A stretch of DNA of 47,288 bases, taken from NCBI GenBank assembly GCA_016845245.1, contig JAERSY010000064.1, positions 1-47,288 on the forward strand, in the 5' to 3' direction. Positions 9,400-18,758 of this stretch are shown here, in pieces. Each line of letters opens with the position of its first letter. Position 1 is the stretch's first letter. This DNA comes from Phycisphaerae bacterium (GTDB lineage: Bacteria; Planctomycetota; Phycisphaerae; Phycisphaerales; SM1A02). The notes under the pieces are model-generated. The model ran no database searches. It was given only the letters and a program-made list of their open reading frames with translations, and was not told the origin of the DNA. A program made the position numbers and the translations under genes.

Positions 9400-10660
9400 T
9401 TTTCTCATCATCAACGCTCGCTTGCTTACACTTGCGGGCGACTCTGCCCCACGAAGAGGCGCCGCCTTACAAGATCTTGGCGTGATTGAACTCGGTCATC
9501 TCCTCGTTAGAGGTGACACGATTACTCATGTCGGCGAAGGCGTCCCCTCTGAAGACCTTATCAAAGAAGGCGAAGACATTCCCATCATTGATGCGTTCGG
9601 CAGAGTTGTCATGCCAACCTTTGTCGATTGTCACACACACATTTGTTGGGCGGGCAATCGTTTTGATGAGTTTGAAATGGGCATCAAGGGCGCAACGTAT
9701 CTTGAGATTCTTGAAAGTGGCGGCGGCATCATGTCAACTGTCAGAGCCGTGAGAGAGGCATCACAAGAAGAACTTGCTGAAGACATTCTTGGACGCATCG
9801 GCTTGATGTCATCCATTGGCACTGCTTCAGTTGAGATTAAAAGCGGCTATGGATTAACGACCGATGACGAGTTAAAGATGCTCCGCGCGATTCACGATGC
9901 ATCTCAAGATGTGACTCAACAGATTGCGGGCACATTCCTTGGCGCCCATGCGATTGACCCTGACCAACCGAACTTCGTTGAAACAACGATCCATGAAACA
10001 CTTCCTGCAGTGGTGCAAGAGTTTCCCGGCATAACGTGTGATGCGTACTGCGAAAAAGGCGCATGGTCTGTAGAAGAGACGACAGCGCTTTTTGAAAAAG
10101 CAATTGATTTAGGATGCCCCTTTAGAGTGCATGTTGATCAATTCAATGCGCTTGGCATGCTTGAGAAGGCAATCGAACTTGGCGCGCAAAGCGTTGATCA
10201 CCTTGAACATTCAACTGACGAAGGCATCAACGCACTTGCGAATAGTAAAACCATTGGCGTCTTACTTCCGGTTTCTGGCTTTTGTTTGAACGACGCTTAT
10301 GCTCGCGGTCGCCACATCGTAGATGCTGGTTGTGCTGTAGCAATTGCAACCAATTTTAATCCGGGCTCAGCTCAGTCCCCTTCAATGCCGTTTGCCATTT
10401 CACTTGCATGCCGGCGACTCGGGCTAACGCCAGCTGAAGCGATTACCGCTGCGACGTACAACGCAGCATGCGTCCTTGGTATCGAGCATCAAGTCGGTTC
10501 GCTCGAAGTTGGAAAGAAAGCAAACTTACAACTCCTTGAATTCGATGACGAAAGACAACTCGCTTGGGAAGTTGCATCAGGCAGCCCCCTACTTGTTTCA
10601 ATTGATGGCGAAGTGATCCATCTTCTTACAGATGGTGGTCACTTAGAAGAAGAATCATGA
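9392..10660 (+). CDS. hutI: Imidazolonepropionase
   Basis: Hydrolyses 4-imidazolone-5-propionate to N-formiminoglutamate, the third Hut step. 422 residues. Amidohydrolase metal-dependent fold: [12 protein letters not shown] carries the HxH metal ligands, ESGGGI is a family signature, HVDQFNALG and [11 protein letters not shown] carry later His ligands, and [30 protein letters not shown] is the conserved C-terminal metal-Asp region of imidazolonepropionases. It overlaps hutU by 8 nt and map by 4 nt (ATGA), so translational coupling is likely. No hutG (formiminoglutamase) follows; the operon moves to unrelated functions. Confidence 0.97.
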   Translation: MTDFLIINARLLTLAGDSAPRRGAALQDLGVIELGHLLVRGDTITHVGEGVPSEDLIKEGEDIPIIDAFGRVVMPTFVDCHTHICWAGNRFDEFEMGIKGATYLEILESGGGIMSTVRAVREASQEELAEDILGRIGLMSSIGTASVEIKSGYGLTTDDELKMLRAIHDASQDVTQQIAGTFLGAHAIDPDQPNFVETTIHETLPAVVQEFPGITCDAYCEKGAWSVEETTALFEKAIDLGCPFRVHVDQFNALGMLEKAIELGAQSVDHLEHSTDEGINALANSKTIGVLLPVSGFCLNDAYARGRHIVDAGCAVAIATNFNPGSAQSPSMPFAISLACRRLGLTPAEAITAATYNAACVLGIEHQVGSLEVGKKANLQLLEFDDERQLAWEVASGSPLLVSIDGEVIHLLTDGGHLEEES

Positions 10661-11484
10661 ACCGCACACTCGTCACGCATCCAAAAGATATTGAACTTGC
10701 AAAAACAGCTGCTGAGTGCGTCGTCAAAGTTCATCAAGAACTTACGTCGTTCTTAAGGGCTGGATTAACGCTTCCGGAGATTGACGCTTTTGTTGGAAAA
10801 ACGCTTAAAAGTCTTCACTGCAAGAGCGCATTTTTTAAATATGCCATACCGGGACAATCACCATTCCCTAGTCAATCATGTTTATCCGTCAACGAGTGCA
10901 TTGTGCATGGCACACACGTCATGGAACAAAAGCCCTTGAAACCCGGCGACTTAGTCTCAATAGACATCGGTTCAAAATACAAGGGATGGATTGGAGATGC
11001 AGCGTGGACGTGGGCAATTGAGTTTGCAGAAGACGAAAACATGCGACTCATGGAGGCAGGTCGAAAATCACTGCTTGCTGGCATTGAAGCAATGCAACCG
11101 GGAAGGCCATTGATTGAATTTGCAAGGGCTGTCCAACAAGTCGCTGAACGTGACTATTCATTTCATCTCGTCAGAGGTCTTGGCGGCCATGGGTATGGGA
11201 AAACGTTGCATTGCCCGCCGTACATCTCAAACGCTGTGCCGAATCACCCAGCAGAATGGCCAGATGCACTTAAAAAGTTTGAACCAGGCATGTTACTTGC
11301 CGTTGAACCAATGCTCACTGTTGGCACGCCTGAGATTAGACAATCGAGAGGGGCATGGCCAATCTACTCCTCGGACAATTCAATGAGCGTCCATTACGAA
11401 GCAGACATTCTGATTACCAAGGATGGGCACATCAACTTTACTCAAGAGTTAGAGACACTCCCCTACGTCATAGGAAACACTTAA
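10657..11484 (+). CDS. map: Methionine aminopeptidase, type I
   Basis: Removes the initiator Met from nascent proteins. 275 residues with the pita-bread fold signatures: SVNECIVHGTH, DLVSIDIGSKYKGWIGDAAWTW (metal Asp residues), VRGLGGHGYGKTLHCPPYISN (metal His), GMLLAVEPMLTVGTPEIR (metal Glu). The active-site loop reads GHGYGK where most type I enzymes have GHGIGR, a mild variation. Start overlaps the hutI stop (ATGA) and the stop overlaps the next start (TAATG). The partner genes def and fmt are in a different, reverse operon at 28290-29698. Confidence 0.95.
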   Translation: MNRTLVTHPKDIELAKTAAECVVKVHQELTSFLRAGLTLPEIDAFVGKTLKSLHCKSAFFKYAIPGQSPFPSQSCLSVNECIVHGTHVMEQKPLKPGDLVSIDIGSKYKGWIGDAAWTWAIEFAEDENMRLMEAGRKSLLAGIEAMQPGRPLIEFARAVQQVAERDYSFHLVRGLGGHGYGKTLHCPPYISNAVPNHPAEWPDALKKFEPGMLLAVEPMLTVGTPEIRQSRGAWPIYSSDNSMSVHYEADILITKDGHINFTQELETLPYVIGNT

Positions 11485-13574
11485 TGCTTAACACACTTTT
11501 CACATTACTTCTATCAGCGAGTTGCCTCGCTACCCAATATCCTGAGACGCATCGTGGTGATACCGTAGATACCCTCCATGGTGTTGAAGTCAGCGATCCA
11601 TATCGATGGCTTGAAGACGATGTGCGTAAAAATGAAGAAGTCAACGCATGGGTTGAAGCGCAAAACGAAATCGCTTCAGCGTATCTTGACGCCATTCCTC
11701 AAAAGGAAGAGATTAAGCAAGCGCTGACTGATTCGATGAACTATCCAAGACAGTCTGCCCCATTTAATCGAGGTCCCTACTGGTTCCAATCTAGAAACAC
11801 TGGTTTGCAAAACCATAGCGTGATTTACTATGGAAGTAGTGAGGATGACATCAACAATGTCCTCATCGACCCAAACTCTTTCTCAAAAGATGGTACGAAA
11901 GCTCTTTCAACGTGGAGTGTTAGCCCAGAAGGGTCGTTTCTTGTTTGGGGTGTATCAGACGCGGGCTCAGATTGGAAAACTTGGCGCATTCGAAGCTTGA
12001 AAAACAAACGGCTTTACCCTGAGGTATTGAGCGACATAAAATTCTCAAGACCAGCATGGCTACCTGATGAATCTGGCTTCTACTACACGAGGTTTGTTAA
12101 CAATGATGGTACCGAACTCGTTGAAGTCACTGAGGGCTCGCAAATCTGGTTCCATCGGCTTGGCACTGATCAAAGCGAAGACTCCTTTGTCTATTACGAC
12201 AAAGAGAATCCACACCACTATTACGGCCCAACTGTCAGTGAAGACAACGGCTGGCTCATTGTTTCAGTGAATAAAGGAACCGATGCAAACAACGGCGTTC
12301 TCATTAAAGGGCCAACTGAAGAGGAACTCCGCTGGCTTGATGACAAGTTTGATGCAGAGATGTCTTTCATTGGCGAAATTGACAATCAACTTTGGTTCCG
12401 CACAAACAGAGATGCTCCGAATGGAAAAATCATCTCAATCAACCCCACGTTAGACAATGCAGAATGGGTTGATGTGGTTGAAGAACGAGAAGACATATTG
12501 CGAAGTGCGGATATTGTTGGCGGAAAACTAACCGTGACGTGGCTTCAAGATGCTGCATCCAAAGTCACTGTTCACAACGTGTTCGGCGAGGAGTTGTATA
12601 CAGTGAAACTTCCGGGCTTTGGAACGGCGGGTGGTTTTGGTGGTCGAAATGATGACCACCAAGTGTACTGGACCTATTCCAGTTTTGATCAGCCAATCTC
12701 AATTCACAAACTCAATCTTGACACCGAAGAAACTTCGCAAGTTTGGGAAGCAGAAGTCCCAATCAATCTTGACAACCTGACTGTGTCACGCGTATTCGTA
12801 ACAAGTACTGATGGTGCAAAAGTGCCCATGTTCTTAACACACAATAAAGACGTGAAACTTGACAACAACAACCCTGTGCTTCAATATGGCTACGGCGGAT
12901 TTGACAGCGCCATGTTGCCAAGATTTTCGCCTGCTCGCGCAATCTGGGTCTCAATGGGCGGCGTGTACGCAAGCACGTGCATTCGAGGTGGCAGTGAATA
13001 TGGGCGGACATGGCATGAAGCAGGGATGCATGAAAAGAAACAGCAAGTGTTTGATGACTTCATTGCATGCAGTGAGTGGCTCGTAAAAAATGGGTGGTCA
13101 AAACCATCAAAGATTGGCATTCAAGGCGGAAGCAATGGCGGCCTACTCGTCGGTGCTTGCATGACACAACGACCAGATTTGTTTGGCGCATGCCTGCCAG
13201 CGGTTGGCGTCATGGACATGTTGAGATTCCATCTCTTTACTGTTGGCTGGGCATGGACAAGCGAATATGGTTCGCCAGAAGATCCAGAAATGTTTCCACA
13301 TATCTTGAAATACTCTCCCTTGCACAATCTAAAGAAAGGTGTGTGCTACCCACCTACACTTGTCACAACAGGTGACACCGATGACCGTGTCGTTCCCGGA
13401 CACAGCTTTAAGTTTGCCGCAGAGTTGCAACACGTGCAAGGATGTAACAACCCAACGCTCATCAGAATTGAGACTCGTGCAGGTCATGGCGCTGGTAAAC
13501 CAATGCATCTTTGGATTGATGAAACCGCTGACAAATACGCGTTCTTGTACAAGAACTTAGGCATGGGAGAATAA
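11484..13574 (+). CDS. Secreted prolyl oligopeptidase (S9A family)
   Basis: Serine peptidase cleaving after proline in short peptides. 696 residues from ATG 11484, which overlaps the map stop as TAATG; a longer frame from 11355 lies inside map and is rejected. Residues 1-17 (NTLFTLLLSASCLAT) are a signal peptide, so the enzyme is probably periplasmic. Residues about 25-440 are the N-terminal beta-propeller (YRWLEDD motif near 37). The C-terminal alpha/beta-hydrolase domain carries nucleophile S550 in GGSNGG, acid in TGDTDDRVVP near 632-634, and H668 in RAGHG. It shares an operon with intracellular housekeeping genes, so its context gives little functional hint. Confidence 0.95.
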   Translation: MLNTLFTLLLSASCLATQYPETHRGDTVDTLHGVEVSDPYRWLEDDVRKNEEVNAWVEAQNEIASAYLDAIPQKEEIKQALTDSMNYPRQSAPFNRGPYWFQSRNTGLQNHSVIYYGSSEDDINNVLIDPNSFSKDGTKALSTWSVSPEGSFLVWGVSDAGSDWKTWRIRSLKNKRLYPEVLSDIKFSRPAWLPDESGFYYTRFVNNDGTELVEVTEGSQIWFHRLGTDQSEDSFVYYDKENPHHYYGPTVSEDNGWLIVSVNKGTDANNGVLIKGPTEEELRWLDDKFDAEMSFIGEIDNQLWFRTNRDAPNGKIISINPTLDNAEWVDVVEEREDILRSADIVGGKLTVTWLQDAASKVTVHNVFGEELYTVKLPGFGTAGGFGGRNDDHQVYWTYSSFDQPISIHKLNLDTEETSQVWEAEVPINLDNLTVSRVFVTSTDGAKVPMFLTHNKDVKLDNNNPVLQYGYGGFDSAMLPRFSPARAIWVSMGGVYASTCIRGGSEYGRTWHEAGMHEKKQQVFDDFIACSEWLVKNGWSKPSKIGIQGGSNGGLLVGACMTQRPDLFGACLPAVGVMDMLRFHLFTVGWAWTSEYGSPEDPEMFPHILKYSPLHNLKKGVCYPPTLVTTGDTDDRVVPGHSFKFAAELQHVQGCNNPTLIRIETRAGHGAGKPMHLWIDETADKYAFLYKNLGMGE

Positions 13575-14542
13575 TGGAGATTCTCCTTTCCAATCCAAGG
13601 GGATTCTGTGCTGGTGTACGCATCGCGATTGAAATCGTCGACCAAACACTCGATGCGCTCGATGAACATGAAGACCTATACGTCTACCATGAAATCGTGC
13701 ACAACAGACATGTCGTTGAACGCTTGCGTGAACGTGGCGCAATATTTGTTGAGTCAATTGATGAAGTGCCTGAGGGGCAACCCGTCGTGTTCAGCGCTCA
13801 TGGCGTTAGCCCACAAGTGAAATCAGATGCACGCAATCAAAAACTCATTCCCATTGATGCAACGTGCCCCTTGGTCACAAAGGTCCATGCAGAAGCAGTT
13901 CGTTATGCGAAACGCGGATGGCAGATTCTTCTGATTGGTCATAAAAATCATCAAGAAGTCATCGGCACATATGGCGAAGCGCCAGACTCGATTCAGATTG
14001 TTGAATCACCTGCTGATGTACCGAACCTTGAAATCGAAGATGAACACAAACTTGTGTATCTCACCCAAACCACGCTGAGTATTGATGACGCAGACCTCAT
14101 CATCAACGCCCTCAAAGAAGCGTTCCCCCATATTCACGCTCCCCCGAGCGACGATATCTGTTACGCAACAACCAATAGACAACTCGCAGTCAGAGATCAA
14201 GCAAGCGAGGTCGACTTAGTGCTCGTTGTGGGGTCAAACAATAGCTCAAACAGTTTGCGATTGACTGAGATTGCACATGCGGTCGATACGCCGTCTTATC
14301 TCATTGATGACGTCTCAATGCTTGATGAGCGCTGGCTCGAAGGTGTCCAAACCGTGCTCGTTACTGCAGGTGCAAGTGCGCCTGAACGACTTGTCAAAGA
14401 ACTCGTCTCACACCTCGTCACGCACTACGATGGCGTTCCTCCTGACGATATTGATTTTGATGAAGGCATGGCATTTGCGATGCCTGCATCGTTCAAATCA
14501 TTTATTGCATCGAAACTCACCGTTGAAGGCGAAGACCAGTGA
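13574..14542 (+). CDS. ispH: 4-hydroxy-3-methylbut-2-enyl diphosphate reductase
   Basis: Last step of the MEP isoprenoid pathway, yielding IPP and DMAPP with a [4Fe-4S] cluster. 322 residues. The three cluster cysteines are visible: C12 in GFCAGV, C98 in DATCPLV and C196 in DDICYATTNRQ. HGVSP and the VVGSNNSSNS motif match the family. The start overlaps the peptidase stop by 1 nt (TAATG) and the end overlaps rlmN by 4 nt (GTGA). All positions in this operon from hutU to rlmN appear coupled. Confidence 0.97.
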   Translation: MEILLSNPRGFCAGVRIAIEIVDQTLDALDEHEDLYVYHEIVHNRHVVERLRERGAIFVESIDEVPEGQPVVFSAHGVSPQVKSDARNQKLIPIDATCPLVTKVHAEAVRYAKRGWQILLIGHKNHQEVIGTYGEAPDSIQIVESPADVPNLEIEDEHKLVYLTQTTLSIDDADLIINALKEAFPHIHAPPSDDICYATTNRQLAVRDQASEVDLVLVVGSNNSSNSLRLTEIAHAVDTPSYLIDDVSMLDERWLEGVQTVLVTAGASAPERLVKELVSHLVTHYDGVPPDDIDFDEGMAFAMPASFKSFIASKLTVEGEDQ

Positions 14543-15582
14543 GTGCTCAGCATGCATTAGAACTCTTTCCGAGAGACACTGAGAGTCTTGTTGCTGAACT
14601 TGGATTGCCGCAATACGTCAGCAAGCAACTCTTAGATTGGATTTATAAAAAACAAATCTCTTCAGTTGATGAAATGTCAAACATCAAAAAAGATGTAAGA
14701 GAACGATTAGCAGAACGCTTAGCGTTTCGAAAAGGAACGCTTGTAAAAACACAACATGCAAGCGATGGCACTCGCAAACAGTTGCGTGAGTGGGAAACAC
14801 ACGAAAAGCGAACCGAAACAGTCATGATTCCTGCAAAGGGACGCAAGACTGCATGTGTGTCAAGGCAAGTCGGCTGCCCAGTTGGCTGCACCTTTTGCGC
14901 TTCAGGACTTGAAGGACTTGGCGGCAATCTATCTACGGGTCAAATTGTTGAACAAGTCGTTTCGCTCGGTGCTAATGAAATCACCAACATCGTATTTATG
15001 GGCATGGGAGAACCACTCTCTAACTACCAAAGTGTCACACGTGCAATACGGATTTTGAACGCCCCTTGGGGTCTTGGCATCGGCGCTAGAAAAATTACTG
15101 TATCGACTGTCGGCCTCCCTGCTGCGATTGAAAAGTTGGCGACGTTCGACATTCCTGTCACGCTTGCACTCAGTTTGCATGCCCCGAATGACACGATTCG
15201 CAAAAAGTTGATTCCGTGGGCAAAGTTCGCGTCCATCGAAGAGATTCTGAAATCGTGCGACACCTATTTCAAAGCAACAGGAAGAGAAATCACACTCGAA
15301 TATCTTCTCCTTAGAAATGTCAATGATAGAAGTTCACATGCAAAAGAACTTGCTGCTCTTTGCAAAACGTTGCGTTGTAACGTCAACCTCATTCGCTACA
15401 ACGAGGTTCCAGACTTGCCCTTTGAGCGACCCGAAAGCGAGCAGGTCAGACGATTTCAAGAAACGCTTTCTAAATCAGGGGTTAATTCGCACATCAGAGC
15501 AAGCCGCGGTCGTGACATCGCTGCTGCTTGCGGCCAATTGAAAAGGCAGCACATCACTCCATCGATTGGAGAATCGTCGTAA
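14539..15582 (+). CDS. rlmN: Dual-specificity 23S rRNA/tRNA m2A methyltransferase
   Basis: Radical SAM enzyme methylating C2 of A2503 in 23S rRNA and A37 in some tRNAs. 347 residues. The radical SAM motif CxxxCxxC is C113-C117-C120 (GCPVGCTFC). FMGMGEPLSNY, STVGLP and SLHAPND are family signatures. A late Cys in AAACGQL is the mechanistic thiol region. The start is GTG at 14539 in a GTGA overlap with ispH. It ends the operon; the convergent gene's stop lies 8 bp away and no terminator hairpin fits in the gap. Confidence 0.97.
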   Translation: MSAQHALELFPRDTESLVAELGLPQYVSKQLLDWIYKKQISSVDEMSNIKKDVRERLAERLAFRKGTLVKTQHASDGTRKQLREWETHEKRTETVMIPAKGRKTACVSRQVGCPVGCTFCASGLEGLGGNLSTGQIVEQVVSLGANEITNIVFMGMGEPLSNYQSVTRAIRILNAPWGLGIGARKITVSTVGLPAAIEKLATFDIPVTLALSLHAPNDTIRKKLIPWAKFASIEEILKSCDTYFKATGREITLEYLLLRNVNDRSSHAKELAALCKTLRCNVNLIRYNEVPDLPFERPESEQVRRFQETLSKSGVNSHIRASRGRDIAAACGQLKRQHITPSIGESS

Positions 15583-15590
15583 GTTCTTCT

Positions 15591-18500
15591 TCACTTAAGT
15601 GATGAAGCGTTCCTTTCAACGCGTGCTTCTGCAATATCGCAAAACGGTTCTGCCAATCCCCATAAGCGCTTGGCGTCGATGAAGCCGACTACAGCTTCAA
15701 GCAACATCGTACGAAGTCGTTGGTCTTGGTTGCTCCCCCTCCACTTCAGCGGAATCACGCTATCAAACATTGATACAACGAAAGCAGACCAATCACTTGT
15801 TCTCACATCAACTCTGAGTGACCAATTCCAAATTTGCAATCGAATTCGAGTGAGATACCTGCGCGAAATCTCATCACCTCTTGCATGACGAATATTGAGC
15901 GTCGAGTTAATCTTCCGCCGAATCTCCGGACTTCGTGAAAGTTTTGCGAGATAGATAGGGTCTCTTACCAATATTGCTTCTGCTAGCGGAAGAATGGCTC
16001 GCCTCGTTAACATTCGCTTTGTCACTTTACTATCTGAGCGGTACAACCGCTGAAGAGAGTTCACAAAGAGCGTGCCAACTTCTTCTCCACCCCAGAGCAC
16101 GCATCTTCGAATGCCGGTGACAACATCAAGCATTGCGTGAGAATTGGAATCGAGTTGTTCAAGATCAGGCATCTGTTCTCGCGCTTGTTGAATGAGCTGC
16201 TCTGTGATTGTTGCACGCTTAACTTTCTTCCTCGTTCTGCTTCCAAAGACGTGAATAGCGCGGCGAATAAGTCTTTCTAAATCTTCTTGCTGTTCTTCGC
16301 GAACAGGAATCCACGCTTCTTCAGGATTGCTTGCAATCCTACGACCAAACTCAAAAGCTTCAACACACCTCGCGACCCCAGTGCCCTCGACCTGTTCGAC
16401 TGCCGATTGAATGGCATCTAACGTGACAGGTATGAGTCCTTTTTGATATGCCATGCCAAGCTGAACAACATCGCCAAGTCGCTCGTTGTGGAAGGTGTAC
16501 CGTGATAACGACGCAAATCCCTTCACAACAGATTCTGAAATCTTGCACGAGTTCATAAACGTTGACTCATCAAGCGTTGCTGGGAATCCAGATTGATCTG
16601 TTAATGGCGCTTGTTGTTCGAGTGAATCGACGTTGACGATTGCAATCGTTTTATCTTTTGAACCAACATTCAGTTTCCCCCTCGGGTCAATAGCTCTTAA
16701 AGTTTCATCTCTATCCCAACCAAGAAGCACATCTGCCTCACCCCACGGAATCAAACCAACAAGTGGCTTTGATGAACGCGTCGTTTGCTTGCGAGTAAAC
16801 AAAATCTGAGTCCATGCACGCCTACCAGCTCCAACAAAGGCACTGTTGCACTGCGCTCTTACTTCGTACCCCATGCTCTCACCCGCTTTTAACAGTATGT
16901 TCCCTACGACACCGGGCTGATCACCGCGAGTACCCGCGATGTGGATTCTCCACTTTGGATCTTGGGCATGAAGCGGCTTGGGTGGCGACAATCTCGCATT
17001 CGCATCACCAATAACTCGAACTGGAGGTCGTGTTCGAGTGACTTCGACTCGTTCTAGCAATGGCTTTACTGAAAAGCGCCAATGCCTAAACTGCCGCTTC
17101 ATCCATTTCGTTGCAACAGAAGTCTCTAGTGGCAATGCTTTAGCAGTTGATTGGCTTGGATCACTTGTATATTCCATCCGCACTGATGCCATCTCTTCAG
17201 CGGATAACACAATTGCGTGATTTGGTCTAAATCCACGCCGGTCGATCTCCGTTGCATGGTTCGTTAACTGTTTAATGTCAAAGCGTGGTTCTAAACCGTC
17301 TGAGACGATAAGGACCGTTAATGATTGGCGCTTACTACTCTGTTGTAGAGCCGCGTGGAACTCTTCAATATTGTCAATGGTGCACTCTAAGACTGAATGT
17401 GCATCATCCGCCTTCTTAGGGATGACTGATTCGACCATCGAATAGAGTGAGTGCCCCATTGCTTTCGAACGCCAGACAAGGAGCAATCTTGTTTCATTTA
17501 GTTTTGAAGCTGACTCCACAACACCGAGCCCTGAAGCGAGAAAGTGGTCTTGGCCCCACGTTTCAACTTTGACTGAATGCCCTTCCTCTTGCCTCAGATG
17601 AATGCCATCAATAATGAGCTCGCCGATGTCCTCTTCTTCTAAAAGGATTTTCTTGGATTCATCATTTAAAAACTGCAATGCCGCTTTTGTGCCAAAAGAT
17701 GTCCTGCGTGATGAGGAAACTTTTAAGGAAGGAGATGCATCGAGTAAGCGTTCTGGAATAGACGACGATGGCCTAATGTCATGCAACAAATGTTGCGTGT
17801 AGCGTGCAACGATTGATGTATGCAACATGTCGACAGGAATCTTGACTGGCGGTTGGTCCGGATCTGTTGGCGGTAATTCAGCACCCCAAATCGTCGCAAT
17901 TTCTAGACCTTCTCGTTGAAACTTCTGGGCGACCGAAAGAATGAGGTGCTCCATCTCACCAGGTCTTGGCTCAAGAACCACTACGTGTCGACAACGCGTG
18001 AGTAACCGTTCGAGTGGTGCCGCATCTAGCGGTGAAAGCATGCGCAAGTTCAACATCGGCACTCTGCCAAGTAGTTGCAATTCGCTGACGAGATATCGCA
18101 GTGATGAATCAGACATCCCAATCGTGACAAATCCTACAGAGACGCGTTCTCCCGGACTTGGAATCGTCCGTTGTCTATTCAACTCATATCGCCTTCCGAG
18201 CCGAAGCGGTGTCAGTTGCTCAGTGTTTCTGAGCGAATACTGATCGGTACTTAACTCTGAATCTTGAGAAGACGCGCTTCCAAGCAAACTGTGATGCGTG
18301 ATGAGCACAACCGGCTCATGGCACGCTGACGAGATCCATGCAGACGACGCTGCTAAATGTTCAACTTCAGAAGCATCGCATGGCTCGATGACGCATAACC
18401 CTGCTCTTGAGGCCGTTTCTCTTGGCGAGAGTTGGGGCGCAAGCGTTGGGTGATCTTCAATCACGAAAATTAATGGAGCCGTCGCCTTTCTTTGTTTTGC

Positions 18501-18758
18501 AAGCGAGATGACTTGCACAAGTTGGCGGTTAGGAACGAAGACGATTGAAGGTGCATTAGACTCAAATGCGAGCGTGACACCCCTTGAGGCATTCGGCACA
18601 ATCTGACACCCTTCGATGCCATCAAGCATTGCTCCAAATGGCTCCGTTGACGGTGAAAAAATGTTCCACTGTTCTTTGCAGTGGTGAATCCCCTTGAGAA
18701 TCGATGGGATTGCCCAAGCAATGGTTGATGCTGAGTTCGTTGATTCAATCTGCGTCAT
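15591..18758 (-). CDS. Fused IorA/IorB-like oxidoreductase homologue with degenerate cofactor motifs
   Basis: 1055 residues. The layout matches a fused indolepyruvate:ferredoxin oxidoreductase. Residues about 10-190 are a PYR-like domain; 205-330 are the transketolase-C-like domain (VGFVTIGMSDSSLRYLVSEL ... HVVVLEPRPGEMEHLI). About 350-480 correspond to the TPP domain. From about 610 onward is the gamma/IorB domain (HIAGTRGDQPGVVGN ... GEADVLLGWDRDETLRAI ... LGMAYQKGLIPV). An extra C-terminal region of about 200 residues follows. The TPP-binding GD-x-T/S...N signature, the ferredoxin CxxCxxC clusters and the gamma-domain GxGGQG loop are not recognisable. It is therefore probably not a standard IOR and may be regulatory or use other chemistry. 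ATG 18758 forms ATGA with the upstream HAD gene; an ATG 12 nt earlier is also possible. Confidence 0.75.
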   Translation of the reverse strand: MTQIESTNSASTIAWAIPSILKGIHHCKEQWNIFSPSTEPFGAMLDGIEGCQIVPNASRGVTLAFESNAPSIVFVPNRQLVQVISLAKQRKATAPLIFVIEDHPTLAPQLSPRETASRAGLCVIEPCDASEVEHLAASSAWISSACHEPVVLITHHSLLGSASSQDSELSTDQYSLRNTEQLTPLRLGRRYELNRQRTIPSPGERVSVGFVTIGMSDSSLRYLVSELQLLGRVPMLNLRMLSPLDAAPLERLLTRCRHVVVLEPRPGEMEHLILSVAQKFQREGLEIATIWGAELPPTDPDQPPVKIPVDMLHTSIVARYTQHLLHDIRPSSSIPERLLDASPSLKVSSSRRTSFGTKAALQFLNDESKKILLEEEDIGELIIDGIHLRQEEGHSVKVETWGQDHFLASGLGVVESASKLNETRLLLVWRSKAMGHSLYSMVESVIPKKADDAHSVLECTIDNIEEFHAALQQSSKRQSLTVLIVSDGLEPRFDIKQLTNHATEIDRRGFRPNHAIVLSAEEMASVRMEYTSDPSQSTAKALPLETSVATKWMKRQFRHWRFSVKPLLERVEVTRTRPPVRVIGDANARLSPPKPLHAQDPKWRIHIAGTRGDQPGVVGNILLKAGESMGYEVRAQCNSAFVGAGRRAWTQILFTRKQTTRSSKPLVGLIPWGEADVLLGWDRDETLRAIDPRGKLNVGSKDKTIAIVNVDSLEQQAPLTDQSGFPATLDESTFMNSCKISESVVKGFASLSRYTFHNERLGDVVQLGMAYQKGLIPVTLDAIQSAVEQVEGTGVARCVEAFEFGRRIASNPEEAWIPVREEQQEDLERLIRRAIHVFGSRTRKKVKRATITEQLIQQAREQMPDLEQLDSNSHAMLDVVTGIRRCVLWGGEEVGTLFVNSLQRLYRSDSKVTKRMLTRRAILPLAEAILVRDPIYLAKLSRSPEIRRKINSTLNIRHARGDEISRRYLTRIRLQIWNWSLRVDVRTSDWSAFVVSMFDSVIPLKWRGSNQDQRLRTMLLEAVVGFIDAKRLWGLAEPFCDIAEARVERNASSLK

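Noticed and set aside
11355-11483. Longer start of the prolyl oligopeptidase within map
   Set aside because: It would hide the signal peptide; TAATG coupling at 11484 is typical of this operon.
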